From: Notospermus geniculatus
Lineage: Eukaryota > Nemertea > Pilidiophora > Heteronemertea > Lineidae
Length of the DNA stretch: 64,000 nucleotides
Direction: 5' to 3'
Assembly: GCA_002633025.1 (NCBI GenBank)
Contig: NMRB01002242.1
Location: 7,216-71,215 of the forward strand
Below, piece by piece: positions 55,240 through 64,000 of the stretch. The notes beneath the pieces are model-generated. The model was not told the DNA's origin. It did no database searches and worked only from the letters and a program-made list of their open reading frames with translations. Both the position numbers and the translations under genes were made by a program. Position 1 is the first letter of the stretch. Each line of letters starts with the position of its first letter.

Positions 55240-56365
55240 ACAGTGCTCAGCTTAGTCTGGTTCCCTGACCTGCTATATGGTGGCGCTGACTGATGGTGCG
55301 ATACAGAGGTCAGGCAGGCGCCACCGTTAATACTGATCACGTGATCCAAAATTGTCAAGATCCTGACAATTTTGCTGTGACGTCACTTAGTAACAGGATG
55401 TTTCGCTACATCGAACATTAAAGGACCACAGTATTGCTTCCCAATCCTGCGTTACGCGTACCCGCGTTAAGGGGGAGACCTCTATTAACGACTTGGTAAA
55501 CTACCGCATGCAACTAGTCTCGCGCAGCCAGCCGTTTCGTTCCGCAGTACTGCTACACAAACTTGTTCGATCCCCAGTGGCTGGGTGACCGAGACTGTAA
55601 TCATACATTCTCCAACACTGGGGCGAAAGGCTTAACTACAGTATTGGAGAACGGGTACGGTGGCGCCGGCTGTCGACAGAAAGTGGCAATACCGTGGTGC
55701 TTTAAGCCGATTGTGCCGCCTTTTAACTTCGGAATTATTTCTCTTGCGATACCTGTACAGGACGATGCAGAGGCAGAGCTGATACTGGTGCACCAAAACA
55801 TAAAGAACACCCAGCATTTTGACAGTTTTCACACACAAATGTACAACTCGTTCACCGAATCCCGATATCCCATAACGGTCAGTGCATGACTAATGTTCTA
55901 TTTGTCCCCCGGAGCCCTCGGAGGGGGACTTGAAAATACCGGCCGTCCGTGCGCCTATGCCGCTCGCCGCTACTAGTCCCTTCCGCTCTATAACTTAAGA
56001 ACGACTGAAGATTTTGGATTCATATTTGGTGGAGGGATGTATCACGGGCCAAAGGTGTGTCGCGTGAAAGAATCGGCCAAATCCGATTCTCCACTTTGCC
56101 ACCAGGGGGCCGAAAGCCAAAGCACAAAAACTGCGATCACGCCTTTAATACTGAATGGAATTTCACGAAATATNTGTGCCATTAATACTGAATGGAATCT
56201 TCAAAATACATGCCCGTCGGACTTGCACCCGGGGCGACGGGGGACGTTCAATGCTGTGCTTGTTTTAGCTCAGTATCGACGCGGCGCCTGCCTGACCTCT
56301 GTATCGCACCATCAGTCAGCGCCATCATACAGCAGGTCAGGGAACCAGACTATGCTCAGCTTTTA
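55240..56365. mobile_element. 1.1-kb element with ~85-bp terminal inverted repeats
   Basis: Left 55240-55323 (CTGGTTCCCTGACCTGCTAT, GATGGTGCGATACAGAGGTC) is mirrored at 56280-56365. The interior has no recognisable transposase. The n at 56174 marks a contig join inside. Confidence 0.65.
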
Positions 56366-56440
56366 TCCTTCAGCTTTCTCCTTTTGTTTCTTCAGTTAAT
56401 CTTTTGTATCCGACATCTCTCACTTGTACTTTTATGTTAT

Positions 56441-56822
56441 TGGTCCATATGCATAAAGAAAAGCAAATGCGTTTTACTTGAAAATTGAAGCAATTACTTC
56501 CATCCGTATGCATAAAATCCAAAGTAAATGCTTTTGCTAAAAAGCAATTCCTATTAGAAAAAAAAACATTTACTATTTACTTGTTCCTTTCTAGCACATG
56601 CTGGAAGTCATATGCCTAAATACTGAGCAATTGCTCCAACTGTAGAACCTTTGGTAGACAAGCAAATGCTTGTCAAGTATAAGCATTTGCTTTGAAGTAG
56701 AAGTAAAAGATTATGCATATGAAACCAAGTAATGCTTTTACTTTTACTTTTGGCTTCAAGCAATTGCTTTTACTGTTTGCTTTTTCTAGAAGTAAATGCT
56801 TCGTTTTTATGCATACGGCCCA
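56441..56822. mobile_element. Larger foldback related to family 3
   Basis: A 380-bp palindrome with outer ends CCATATGCATAAAG and TTTTATGCATACGGCC and several AAGCAAATGC/GCATTTGCTT arms. A half copy lies at 60877-61062. Confidence 0.65.
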
Positions 56823-56946
56823 TTGTATGTAGTGGATAGCCATAATGGTAACTCATACCGTGGCATCCACTATAAATTCATTGAAATAAATAAATAAAAT
56901 AAATAAGCCCAAAGACAGAAAAAATTGAGGAAGCAACAACACGTAA

Positions 56947-57107
56947 TTAGTAACAATTAGCAATGTCAACAAAGTTGACATAAGACAAACACTGTGCACC
57001 TCCATTCTGTGGTCTGGGGTTGTCGCATTTCCGCTGTCTGTATTTGTAGCCGAAATCCGGACAGGTGTCTGTAGTCCAGGCGGTCCAAACTCCCCAACCT
57101 CCATCGA
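56947..57107 (-). CDS. Thrombospondin type-1 repeat 3 and stop, copy 2
   Basis: Reads [38 protein letters not shown], then ANCY and TAA. As in copy 1, the repeat runs to the end of the protein; one residue follows the last Cys. Confidence 0.85.
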
Positions 57108-60100
57108 CTGAAAAACGTATCAATATATGAAATTTGATTTTGATTGATAAAATTATAAAGGGAGATTCCATTCATTGTGTAAAATTTCATTGCGTAAAAT
57201 TTTTTAAATATCGTTAATACATTCAAATTTATTGATATCTGCAAGATGTCGTTTTTTTTAAAAATCAGTAAACACATCATTTTAAGCATTTTATTGCATC
57301 CATTGCACAGCACATGTGATGGCAAGCCGCATGTGTTCAATGCATATTTATGAAGGTACAACGAGTAGGCCTAGGCAGTCACAGTATTAACTCGTTCACT
57401 ACAATAAAGGTCTTCAGCCTATGGACACTGGTGACATCACAACTCATGGCAATAGTCTCCATCAAGAATATATAAGTACCAAGAATGTACAACTCCGAAT
57501 TGTGCCAAAAAATGAGTTTACTAATTTGCCTCTGGTGACCCTGTAACTGAAGGGATCTTAATTTGTGAAGGGTTATTGTGTAGAGAAGATCATTACGAAC
57601 AAAATGACACCTCCCATAGTTATATGCACTCAGAAATAACCGAGCTACAGAGCAGTTTTGAGTGGACCATATTTTCGACAAATTGATATTGTACTTGATC
57701 TCAGGGTCGGGCACTCTGACCTATACAACAAATCCATGGTTTCACCAAAATCAAAAAAAAATGTATGCCTGTAATATGTCTGTAACTTTACATAAGAATG
57801 TTGACGATATTCTAAATAATACAATTCAGTCAACAATCGTTAAATCTAAACATTGGTTATTTAATAAGAAGGCCTATAATTACCGTACGCCCTCTATTAT
57901 CAGAAAAAGTAACCTAATGCCCACCCTTTTGATTGATTACTAAGTTGTACATTCTTGGTACTTATATATTCTTGTCTCCATGGATTGATGAAAATTCAAA
58001 AGTTTACAATGAGTGGAGTCTCCCTTATTTTAAAGGTGCTCTAGTTCGAATTGTAAACATTACGGTTTGTTTATTTACATGGTTGATTATAGGTATTTTT
58101 CCTCGGACAGGTGGCAGCACCGTGTATACCAAAACATTAATGTTATCCATTTTATATCTATCTTGATAAATATTCTTGTAACTGAAATATATTTATGATT
58201 TTACGCTCAAAAACAAACAAAAGTTGTGAAAGGCGAGATTTAATTCGATTTTATCTGATTTGTTAGTACCAGAAGTTGACAATAGGTGGCACACCGTAAT
58301 GTTTACAATTCGAACTAGAGCAACTTTAATAGCAATCACGATGACGTATTTCCAACTCGTCAATACCTGGGCATTTTTCGGTAGCACATGTTCCTGTTCC
58401 ACTCTTGTTTCCCGTGCACTCGTCTCCGGATCCTTTCGGTTTAGGGTTGTTGCATTCTCTTGTCCTAGTTTGTAAGCCACTTCCACATGTCTTGGAACAG
58501 CTCTCATAGGCAGACCAAACACCCCATTCGCCTTGCACATCTGAAAATTCAATATAGCACATTCGGAGCTTGTTCAACAGTGAACACATAGAACCAGGTG
58601 TGACGTTTTTCAATGTGACCATTTTTCTGTGTGACTCCAATTGTCTGCAACACACTGGGGAACAGATTCGCAGTTTCTATGTGTGTCGCTCATTGTCAAG
58701 TCGCGGTTAATTCCGTCAATTTGTTGTAAGACTCAGCAGAAATTGATGCGAGCATGCGAATTTTTTAAAAAAAATTCCAATAATTCTTTTTCAGTTATCT
58801 TCATGGATGGGGAAAATATTACCAGCAAACTATCTCTCTACATGTTTAAAGCACAAGTTGCATGAAAAATCAATATAATTTCAAGTGATGAAGCATTTCT
58901 ATGCAGTTTATAGAAGGTGCTGCGGAAGTAAAGTGAGAAAATTTGAAATTGGTGAAAAAAAGAATTTTCGATGCGAAGGGCTCGGGAGTGACGCGAGCGC
59001 GGACAAGAAACAGATATACTTTTTAGGGGGTCTAATGTAGGCCCTACTTGCACACGGGCCACTTGCACACGGGCCACAACGATCGCCTGTCTATAAGCCT
59101 ATCGAGACATCAAGTAGACTAGAGGCAACTAGAATTGGCGTTATCAACATACCGGTGTCAAGATGATAAACGTCAATAGACGAAACTGCACCAAGTCCTT
59201 CGCAGTCTTTCGAAGGACCATTGGCCTTGTAGATGTTCTGGTCTATGGCGTCGAGCGGTACCACCAGACATTTTCCGCCCAATTTCAAGGCAAATGTATC
59301 TGAACCCGCTTCCTTCGCTGCGTTAGCACATTTCTGAAATGAGATTAAATTCCCATTTGATGCAGCGACGTTAAGCGGCGATTTTGGCTCGAGACGGGGT
59401 TGCGATCCATTGCGATCACCTTATATCGCAAGCGGAAGTCCTTATACACGCTTCCTATAAAACAACAGGAAGTGACGTAAAGGGGGGAGGACATGGACAT
59501 GATGGAGCAGGCTGCCATGACAACCATGCAAACAAGATCAGCAGCAGCAAATCCCCCATTTACGTCACTTCCTGTTGATTCGAAATCTATTAAAAGGGGG
59601 CAGCACAATTATAGGAAGCGTGTATAAGGTGATCGCACCCCCGTCTCATGCCAAAATCGCGACACACGTAGATTCGCCGCTTAAGGCTAAATGGGTCATG
59701 TGAATAAAGACTAGCAAATGCTTTTACTTGAATTTTGCATACAAATGCACTAGGCAATGCTGTACAAAGCTGAAGTAAAAGCATTTGCTAGTCTTTATTC
59801 ATATGACTCAATATGTATAGAAGTTTTCATTCCCGATTGGTGATTTGTTTGTTAGTGATAAATAACACATTGGGCCGTGTGCTCCGAGTCAAACTTTAGC
59901 CAGTATGGCTGAAATTAGACTTTCTCTACGCTTGAAGCATTGAGAAAAGTCTGGCTGAAGTCCGACCCGAGCATACGGCCCATGGACTTCAAAACGAGGC
60001 TTCACGTGCTTTCAGTAAACATGTACCAGAGGCGTGCGGTGCGGCGCTTCCTGGGACTATGTCTCAGAACAACTTCGGATGAAACAATGTACCTGTATTT

Positions 60101-63100
60101 TATCCGTCCGTTTCAGGTAATCGTCGGACAAGATCGTACTCTTGCCTTCGAGTGAAGGTAGTGTGCTTGGGAAACGGTCGTCAACCCAGCATCCTCCCCA
60201 GGTGTAGTCGAGTGCTACGATCTGCTCCCCGCTTTCTGATGCGGAACTGTCCGTCGGGATTTCCTCTGTAATGATAGGGACGTCATGTGATGTTACTAAC
60301 AGTCCTCAGCGTCGGTGTAACATAAATCCCAGTCACTCCAGGAACCTAAGTCCTGTGCTCAACGATACCATGACCTCCTAACGTCCGCCGAATCTTTACA
60401 CAGTGTACATCGCAAAGCCCAAGACATTATACATAGGTTGTACTGCAGATAAGGTATAGGCCAACATGTAGGCCTTTTAGTAAATGCCCCTATCATGCCT
60501 CCCCCGCCGCCATAGGCCTACCATGGACGACATCTCAACTCAAGGCAAAATTAACCATCAAAATTCAATGAACAATTGAAGCCAATTGCTTCATAAAAAA
60601 TCATAGAACAAGCAACTCCCTATATGTTTTAATGAAGAATTTACCCACAAATTTATAATAAATAAATAAGAATTAGCAGAAGCTTTGTCTTGCGAGGATT
60701 AGCTTCATCAGAGAGGAAATCTTGCTTGGCTTTATGAGAAAAGGTCATTAGGTTAAGCAATTGATTATGAATATGTTTGTGAGCAAATTCTTTGGCTTGT
60801 GCTTCTCCTTGACAAGCAAAAGTTGGCGCTGAGGCTTTGGCTTGTAAGCTTTTGCTATGTTTTATAAATTCGGCCCATTGTTCCAACTGTAGAACCTTTG
60901 GTAAACAAGCAATTGCTTGTCATGTACAGTTTGCTTTGAAGTAAAAGATTATGCATATGAAACCAAGTAATTGCCGTTACTTTAGTTTTGGCTTCAAGCA
61001 ACTGCCTTTACTGTTTGCTTTTGCTAAAAGTAAATGCTTCATTTTTATGCATACGGCCCACTGCCGGAGGACATTTTGCTCGGAATACAGAACGTAAAGA
61101 ATCATCAGAAAAAATGGGGCAGTAGGGACGGACGTGCTCCTGAGATAACCAAATGCTGCAAATTTCCCACGAGAACGTCCGTGCTAACCACTTTCAGGAC
61201 GAAAATACCACCACTTACCTCCCGGTTTCGGACAAGGTGGCATGTAGCAGAGTACACGTTCTCGAAAATTCCTACATCCTCTTCCATTCACAATGCATCT
61301 CTTAAAGTGCCTTGTACGCTCGCCGATTCCGCAGCTCACAGTGCAGGAGTCAAAAGTACTTTCGTCAGTGATGTCACCCACGTCTTCCCCTGTAAAATAC
61401 ATCAATGTACCACAAATTCTGTGTGTCAGTAATCTTGTGAATATGCACAAAAAGCTGTCTCAACAGACCCTTACGAAATCCAAGTCCGGTAAGGCCGAGT
61501 TTACATCGGATGACACGCGACACGAACACGCAGGCGAAGAAAGGTTTCATGGGGATAAATTCTTTGTGAAGCCATTGTTCGCCTTCGTGTTCGTGTCGCG
61601 TGTCATCCGATGTAAACCCGGCCTTAGGGTAAAACTCCTTTTATTCGTGAGTTAAGGGCAAGCTGTTGTACATTTTCATATTGCTTGGATCCAGGCCCCT
61701 CCGAGAAAAGCAATAAAGACACCTCCAGTGACTGTTTATGGCCAAATGTGATCACTGTGCTTTATAGAAACAGAAAATGAGCAAAGTCCCAAGAATTACA
61801 GCTTAATTGCATTACATAATCAAAAAACAAAGAAATTCACCAAACATGAAAAACAGAGAAGAAGCATGTAAATGACACATTCAGGGAGTGGCAGCAATGT
61901 CACAAACCCATGGAACCTGGAGTGGCAAGGGTGTCTTGACCCGCAGTTCATAGACACCACACATCAGTGCTCAGTACGGTGCATTAGAAGAGAACCAGGA
62001 AGTAAAATCCAGATCCAATATGGCCGCCCTGTTTTGGAAAATTGGCACTATTCATGAAATTCACTTGTGGAGTACTCTACATCTATGATAGGCAAGGTGT
62101 TTGACCTTCAAAATGTATCATTTCTTGGGAAAGTGTTCCGACAACTAGTCTTATGTTTCAGCTTATTAGCTAATTAGTGCATTCTAAGACCCGTCTCACT
62201 CAATTCCTTTCGACTGATAGATTCCGCAGGTGCCTTCATTAGGGAGGTTTCGCAAGCGCCCGGTTAGGCCCTACGACGTTTATCTATTGTGTGGGTATAC
62301 CCAAACAATAGATAAACGTCGTCGTATGGCCTAACCGGGCGCTTGCGAAACCTCCCTATTTTCGTCATATAACGTGTACTTTTATGATATTTTGACGTTT
62401 TATTTCCAATGCTCCAAAAATTCACAACGTCAGCTTGCCCTTAAGGCGTGCACATGTAGATGTAGATACATGTAGTTCTTTTTACTTTTTATATTCCTTC
62501 ATCAGACTTGTGCCACCGCGCCACTCTCCAGCCCAAGGGATTACATTGTCGGCGAGTGACCCGATTTCCTACGTTGAGGCCTGTCGAGTGCCAAATCGTG
62601 GACATGTATCCTCTGTGTTAAGATATAAGGCTGACCCTAACAATGACCTTTCCCATCAGCCAATCATTCTACGCCTTAGTGAGTAACAGGTGCTCTGATT
62701 GGTTCCCACGCTGTGGACCACAGTGTGGTGTACGTTTGTAATGGACTTTTGTAGTTCGTTTTGCTGCCGCTAGGTGGCTCCCTGTACGTCGGCATTCAAA
62801 TGGATCCCAGCTCGATGCAGAAGGTGCTCGCACCGAAACCCGTAGACTGGTTTCCGGTCCCAACATCGCTAACGGATAAAGAGCCCGGTATTGCGTGATC
62901 CCGGGTGCGTGATGTAACGTCGCAGTTGATTGGCTAGCTCTTTTTGTATTGCCTGATGTAACATCGCAGTTGATTGGCTAGCTATTTTGGGATGTGAGGT
63001 AAATAATCTATATTTCTTAGTAGTACATGTACTGAGGAGAATCTTCTGTGACGTCATAACCTGCTGGCTGCTTTCCAGTCCTAAAAATGGACGCCTTTTG

Positions 63101-64000
63101 TGCGGAAAATTGATCAGGACCGGGATGTCGGTTTCATTTCAACAGATTTAACCACTAGTGTCGACACCTATTGAAAAAGTCGGCTAGGGTCCCCATTACC
63201 CGTAGTTGCTTATGAGTTGGGGGCATCCTACATGGCAGATACTCACTGTCAGATATCATCTGTATATACTTCGGATCGCACATATACAGGGTGTTCATCT
63301 CATACCAGTCAAATTTGGTTGGCATCTTTGCACGTCCAACTTTCTCGTATAGTTTTATTTCTTTAAGTTTTTTCGGCCTCATCGTGTACTTGCTCGGGTC
63401 AATCGCATCGGCATTCAGATGATAATGCATGATACTAAAGTAATCGTACGGATATCCACTGAATGTGGATTTCTCATGTTTCACAAATTGCCACCTGGTG
63501 GTACGATCTGAAACATTTGATAATTCAATCAGATAGATTTGAACAGTCTGGTCCAGCATGCACGAAACCAGTTCATACATGTACACCTTGTATTCCTTTG
63601 ATAGCAACTCCCACGTGATAGCAACTCGCACGTGATAGCAACTCGCACGTGATAGCAACTCGCACGTGATAGCAACTCCCACGTGATAGCAACTCCCACG
63701 TGATAGCAACTCACACGTAATACATGTAGCAACTCACACGTGATAGCAACTCACACGTGATAGCAACTCATACGTGATAGCAACTCACACGTGTTGTTCT
63801 TAATTTGATTATTCATGAACTAGACGAAGTGTTGAAATGCGCATGCGCTTTTGGTAATGAGGACAAATCTTCGTAGGAAAAATGTTTGCGTCTCGACCAC
63901 ATGGATTTTTAAATTTGAGTTTTAAAAAGTAGTTTACCTGGTTTTATATTTTGGAAAACAAGTTCTATGTAGTCATCTCGATCCGGCCGCGACATCTCGT
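56947..64000 (-). CDS. Mosaic astacin metalloprotease, copy 2 (3' part; runs off the right edge)
   Basis: Paralogue of the gene at 23817-52192. Visible exons in coding order: catalytic exon tail 64000-63938, C-terminal astacin 63507-63247, TSR 61389-61219, WSC-like 60265-60093 and 59333-59153, TSR 58540-58367, TSR 57107-56947 ending TAA. All phases agree and no frame is broken. Catalytic residues visible are HEMSRPDRDDY and Met-turn SIMHY. The same exon order and phases as copy 1 show the two genes arose by duplication. Here the TSR-to-WSC intron is under 1 kb and holds no tubulin gene. The start, propeptide and any lectin domain lie outside the window. Predicted secreted zinc protease with adhesion modules; substrate unknown. 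Confidence 0.85.
57441..57985. mobile_element. ~545-bp inverted-repeat element downstream of TSR 2, copy 2
   Basis: Left arm AATATATAAGTACCAAGAAT then GTACAACT; right arm AGTTGTACATTCTTGGTACT then TATATATT. In the intron before the last TSR exon. Confidence 0.65.
58035..58326. mobile_element. Foldback near TSR 2 donor, copy 2
   Basis: Left GCTCTAGTTCGAATTGTAAA then CATTACGG; right CCGTAATGTTTACAATTCGA then ACTAGAGC. Confidence 0.68.
58367..58540 (-). CDS. Thrombospondin type-1 repeat 2, copy 2
   Basis: Reads GEWGVWSAYESCSKTCGSGL, QTRTRECNNPKPKGSGDEC, CATEKCPG. Same length (174 nt) and phases as copy 1. A 0.3-kb foldback (58035-58326) lies about 40 bp beyond its donor. Confidence 0.9.
59153..60265 (-). 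CDS. WSC-like Cys-rich domain, copy 2 (two exons)
   Basis: Exons 60265-60093 (IVALDYTWGGCWVDDRFPS, then LEGKST) and 59333-59153 (KCANAAKEAGSDTFALKLG, GKCLVVP, YKANGPSKDC, SIDVYHL). Cysteines and phases are identical to copy 1. Confidence 0.65.
59371..59684. mobile_element. ~310-bp foldback in WSC intron of copy 2
   Basis: Ends TTAAGCGGCGATTTTGGC-like and mirrored GCCGCTTAA; inner arms TATACACGCTTCCTATA and CAGGAAGTGACGTAAA have complements. Confidence 0.7.
59691..59811. mobile_element. Foldback MITE family 3
   Basis: Best copy: outer arms GGGTCATGTGAATAAAGAC and TCTTTATTCATATGACTC flank a 15-bp AAATGCTTTTACTTG arm. In a WSC intron of astacin copy 2. Confidence 0.8.
60877..61062. repeat. Half copy of the 56.4-kb foldback
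   Basis: Shares CCAACTGTAGAACCTTTGGT and the right end TTTTATGCATACGGCCCA with the element at 56441-56822; the left half is missing. Confidence 0.6.
61219..61389 (-). CDS. Thrombospondin type-1 repeat 1, copy 2
   Basis: Reads FDSCTVSCGIGERTRHFKRC, then GRGCRNF and CYMPPCPKPG. The leading WS of the repeat is replaced by FD compared with copy 1 (KWSPCSVTC). Phase 1 at both ends. Confidence 0.82.
61489..61626. mobile_element. Foldback (GTTTACATCGGATGACACGC)
   Basis: Arms AAGGCCGAGTTTACATCGGA and TGACACGCGACACGAACACG with mirrored right arm; 138 bp. Confidence 0.75.
62239..62359. mobile_element. Foldback MITE family 1
   Basis: Same palindrome; the left arm has lost three bases of the ACGACGACG stretch. 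Sits in an intron of astacin copy 2. Confidence 0.85.
63247..63507 (-). CDS. Astacin C-terminal exon, copy 2 (intact)
   Basis: Reads GYPYDYFSIMHYHLNADA, then TMRPKKLKEIKLYEKVGRAK, KFDWYEMNTLYMCDPKY. The exon is 261 nt and phase 1 at both ends, so it preserves the frame lost in copy 1. Confidence 0.9.
63601..63791. repeat. Minisatellite, 17-bp unit containing CACGTG
   Basis: Roughly eleven units of GATAGCAACTCGCACGT; most unit joints spell the palindrome CACGTG. Lies in the intron after the catalytic exon of astacin copy 2. Confidence 0.88.
63938..64000 (-). CDS. Astacin catalytic exon, copy 2 (cut by window edge)
   Basis: The visible end reads HEMSRPDRDDYIELVFQNIK then PG, the C-terminal half of the HExxHxxGxxHExxRxDRD motif, before a GTAAAC donor. 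Phase 1 end, as in copy 1. Confidence 0.85.

Larger units (their letters stand above)
53406..56946. other. Between astacin copy 1 and copy 2: no gene seen
   Basis: Holds foldbacks at 53541-53812 and 55240-56365, a GACACC/GGGG hairpin at 54851 and otherwise unremarkable sequence. The promoter of astacin copy 1 should lie just right of 52192, but I see no clear core element. Confidence 0.5.

Noticed and set aside
55563-55889. 108-residue plus-strand open frame inside the 1.1-kb inverted-repeat element
   Set aside because: No resemblance to a transposase or other protein; part is shared with a dispersed non-coding repeat.
63529-63732. Repetitive minus-strand peptide (SCYHVGVAITWELLSR repeats)
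   Set aside because: Translation of the 17-bp CACGTG minisatellite extending from the astacin exon into the intron; an acceptor at 63507 marks the true exon edge.
63601-63791. CRISPR-like array
   Set aside because: Units are contiguous 17-bp repeats with no unique spacers, in an animal intron.

Overview
This is a window of animal nuclear DNA. The genes are split into many short exons with GT/AG introns, there is abundant foldback-repeat DNA, and motifs such as TACATGTA and TAGGCCTA recur throughout. The gene content (a full BMPER/Crossveinless-2 gene, secreted astacin proteases with C-type lectin, thrombospondin-1 and WSC-like modules, and an alpha-tubulin) suggests a marine invertebrate. 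An ambulacrarian or amphioxus-like deuterostome is my best guess, but the sequence does not prove it. Two N runs (24669-24718, 43499-43545) and several single n bases show a draft assembly.

Layout, left to right. (1) 1-5.9 kb: no gene recognised; foldbacks and direct repeats. (2) 5.9-18.6 kb, plus strand: a complete 11-exon BMPER gene. My exon chain keeps phase at every junction and gives 690 codons plus stop, close to vertebrate BMPER: signal peptide, five VWC domains, VWD with FGDPH, C8 and TIL. (3) 18.6-23.8 kb: 3' flank and repeats, including a possible Harbinger-transposase scrap. (4) 23.8-52.2 kb, minus strand: a large mosaic gene, tail-to-tail with BMPER. It encodes a signal peptide, C-type lectin domain, acidic linker, propeptide, astacin metalloprotease, TSR, WSC-like domain, TSR, TSR. 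All 15 exons were found and their phases agree. The exception is a net 2-nt insertion in exon 10 that causes an early stop. (5) Inside the ~10-kb intron 11 of that gene, on the same strand, lies a complete alpha-tubulin gene (26.8-32.8 kb) with a TATA box and a start-codon-only first coding exon. (6) The signal-peptide exon (50.2 and 52.1 kb) and the lectin cassette (42.4-46.0 and 46.1-49.6 kb) are each present twice. The upstream lectin copy is broken by a 5-bp deletion. (7) 56.9-64.0 kb, minus strand: the 3' half of a second astacin-TSR-WSC-TSR-TSR gene, intact where visible and running off the right edge.

The non-coding DNA is dominated by miniature foldback elements of at least eight families. 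Several can be dated relative to local duplications, because one duplicate carries the insertion and the other keeps the empty site.

Functionally, BMPER is an extracellular BMP modulator. The astacin genes are predicted secreted zinc proteases with adhesion modules. The neighbourhood is therefore mainly extracellular-matrix and signalling genes plus a nested cytoskeletal gene. Any link between BMPER and the proteases would be speculation.
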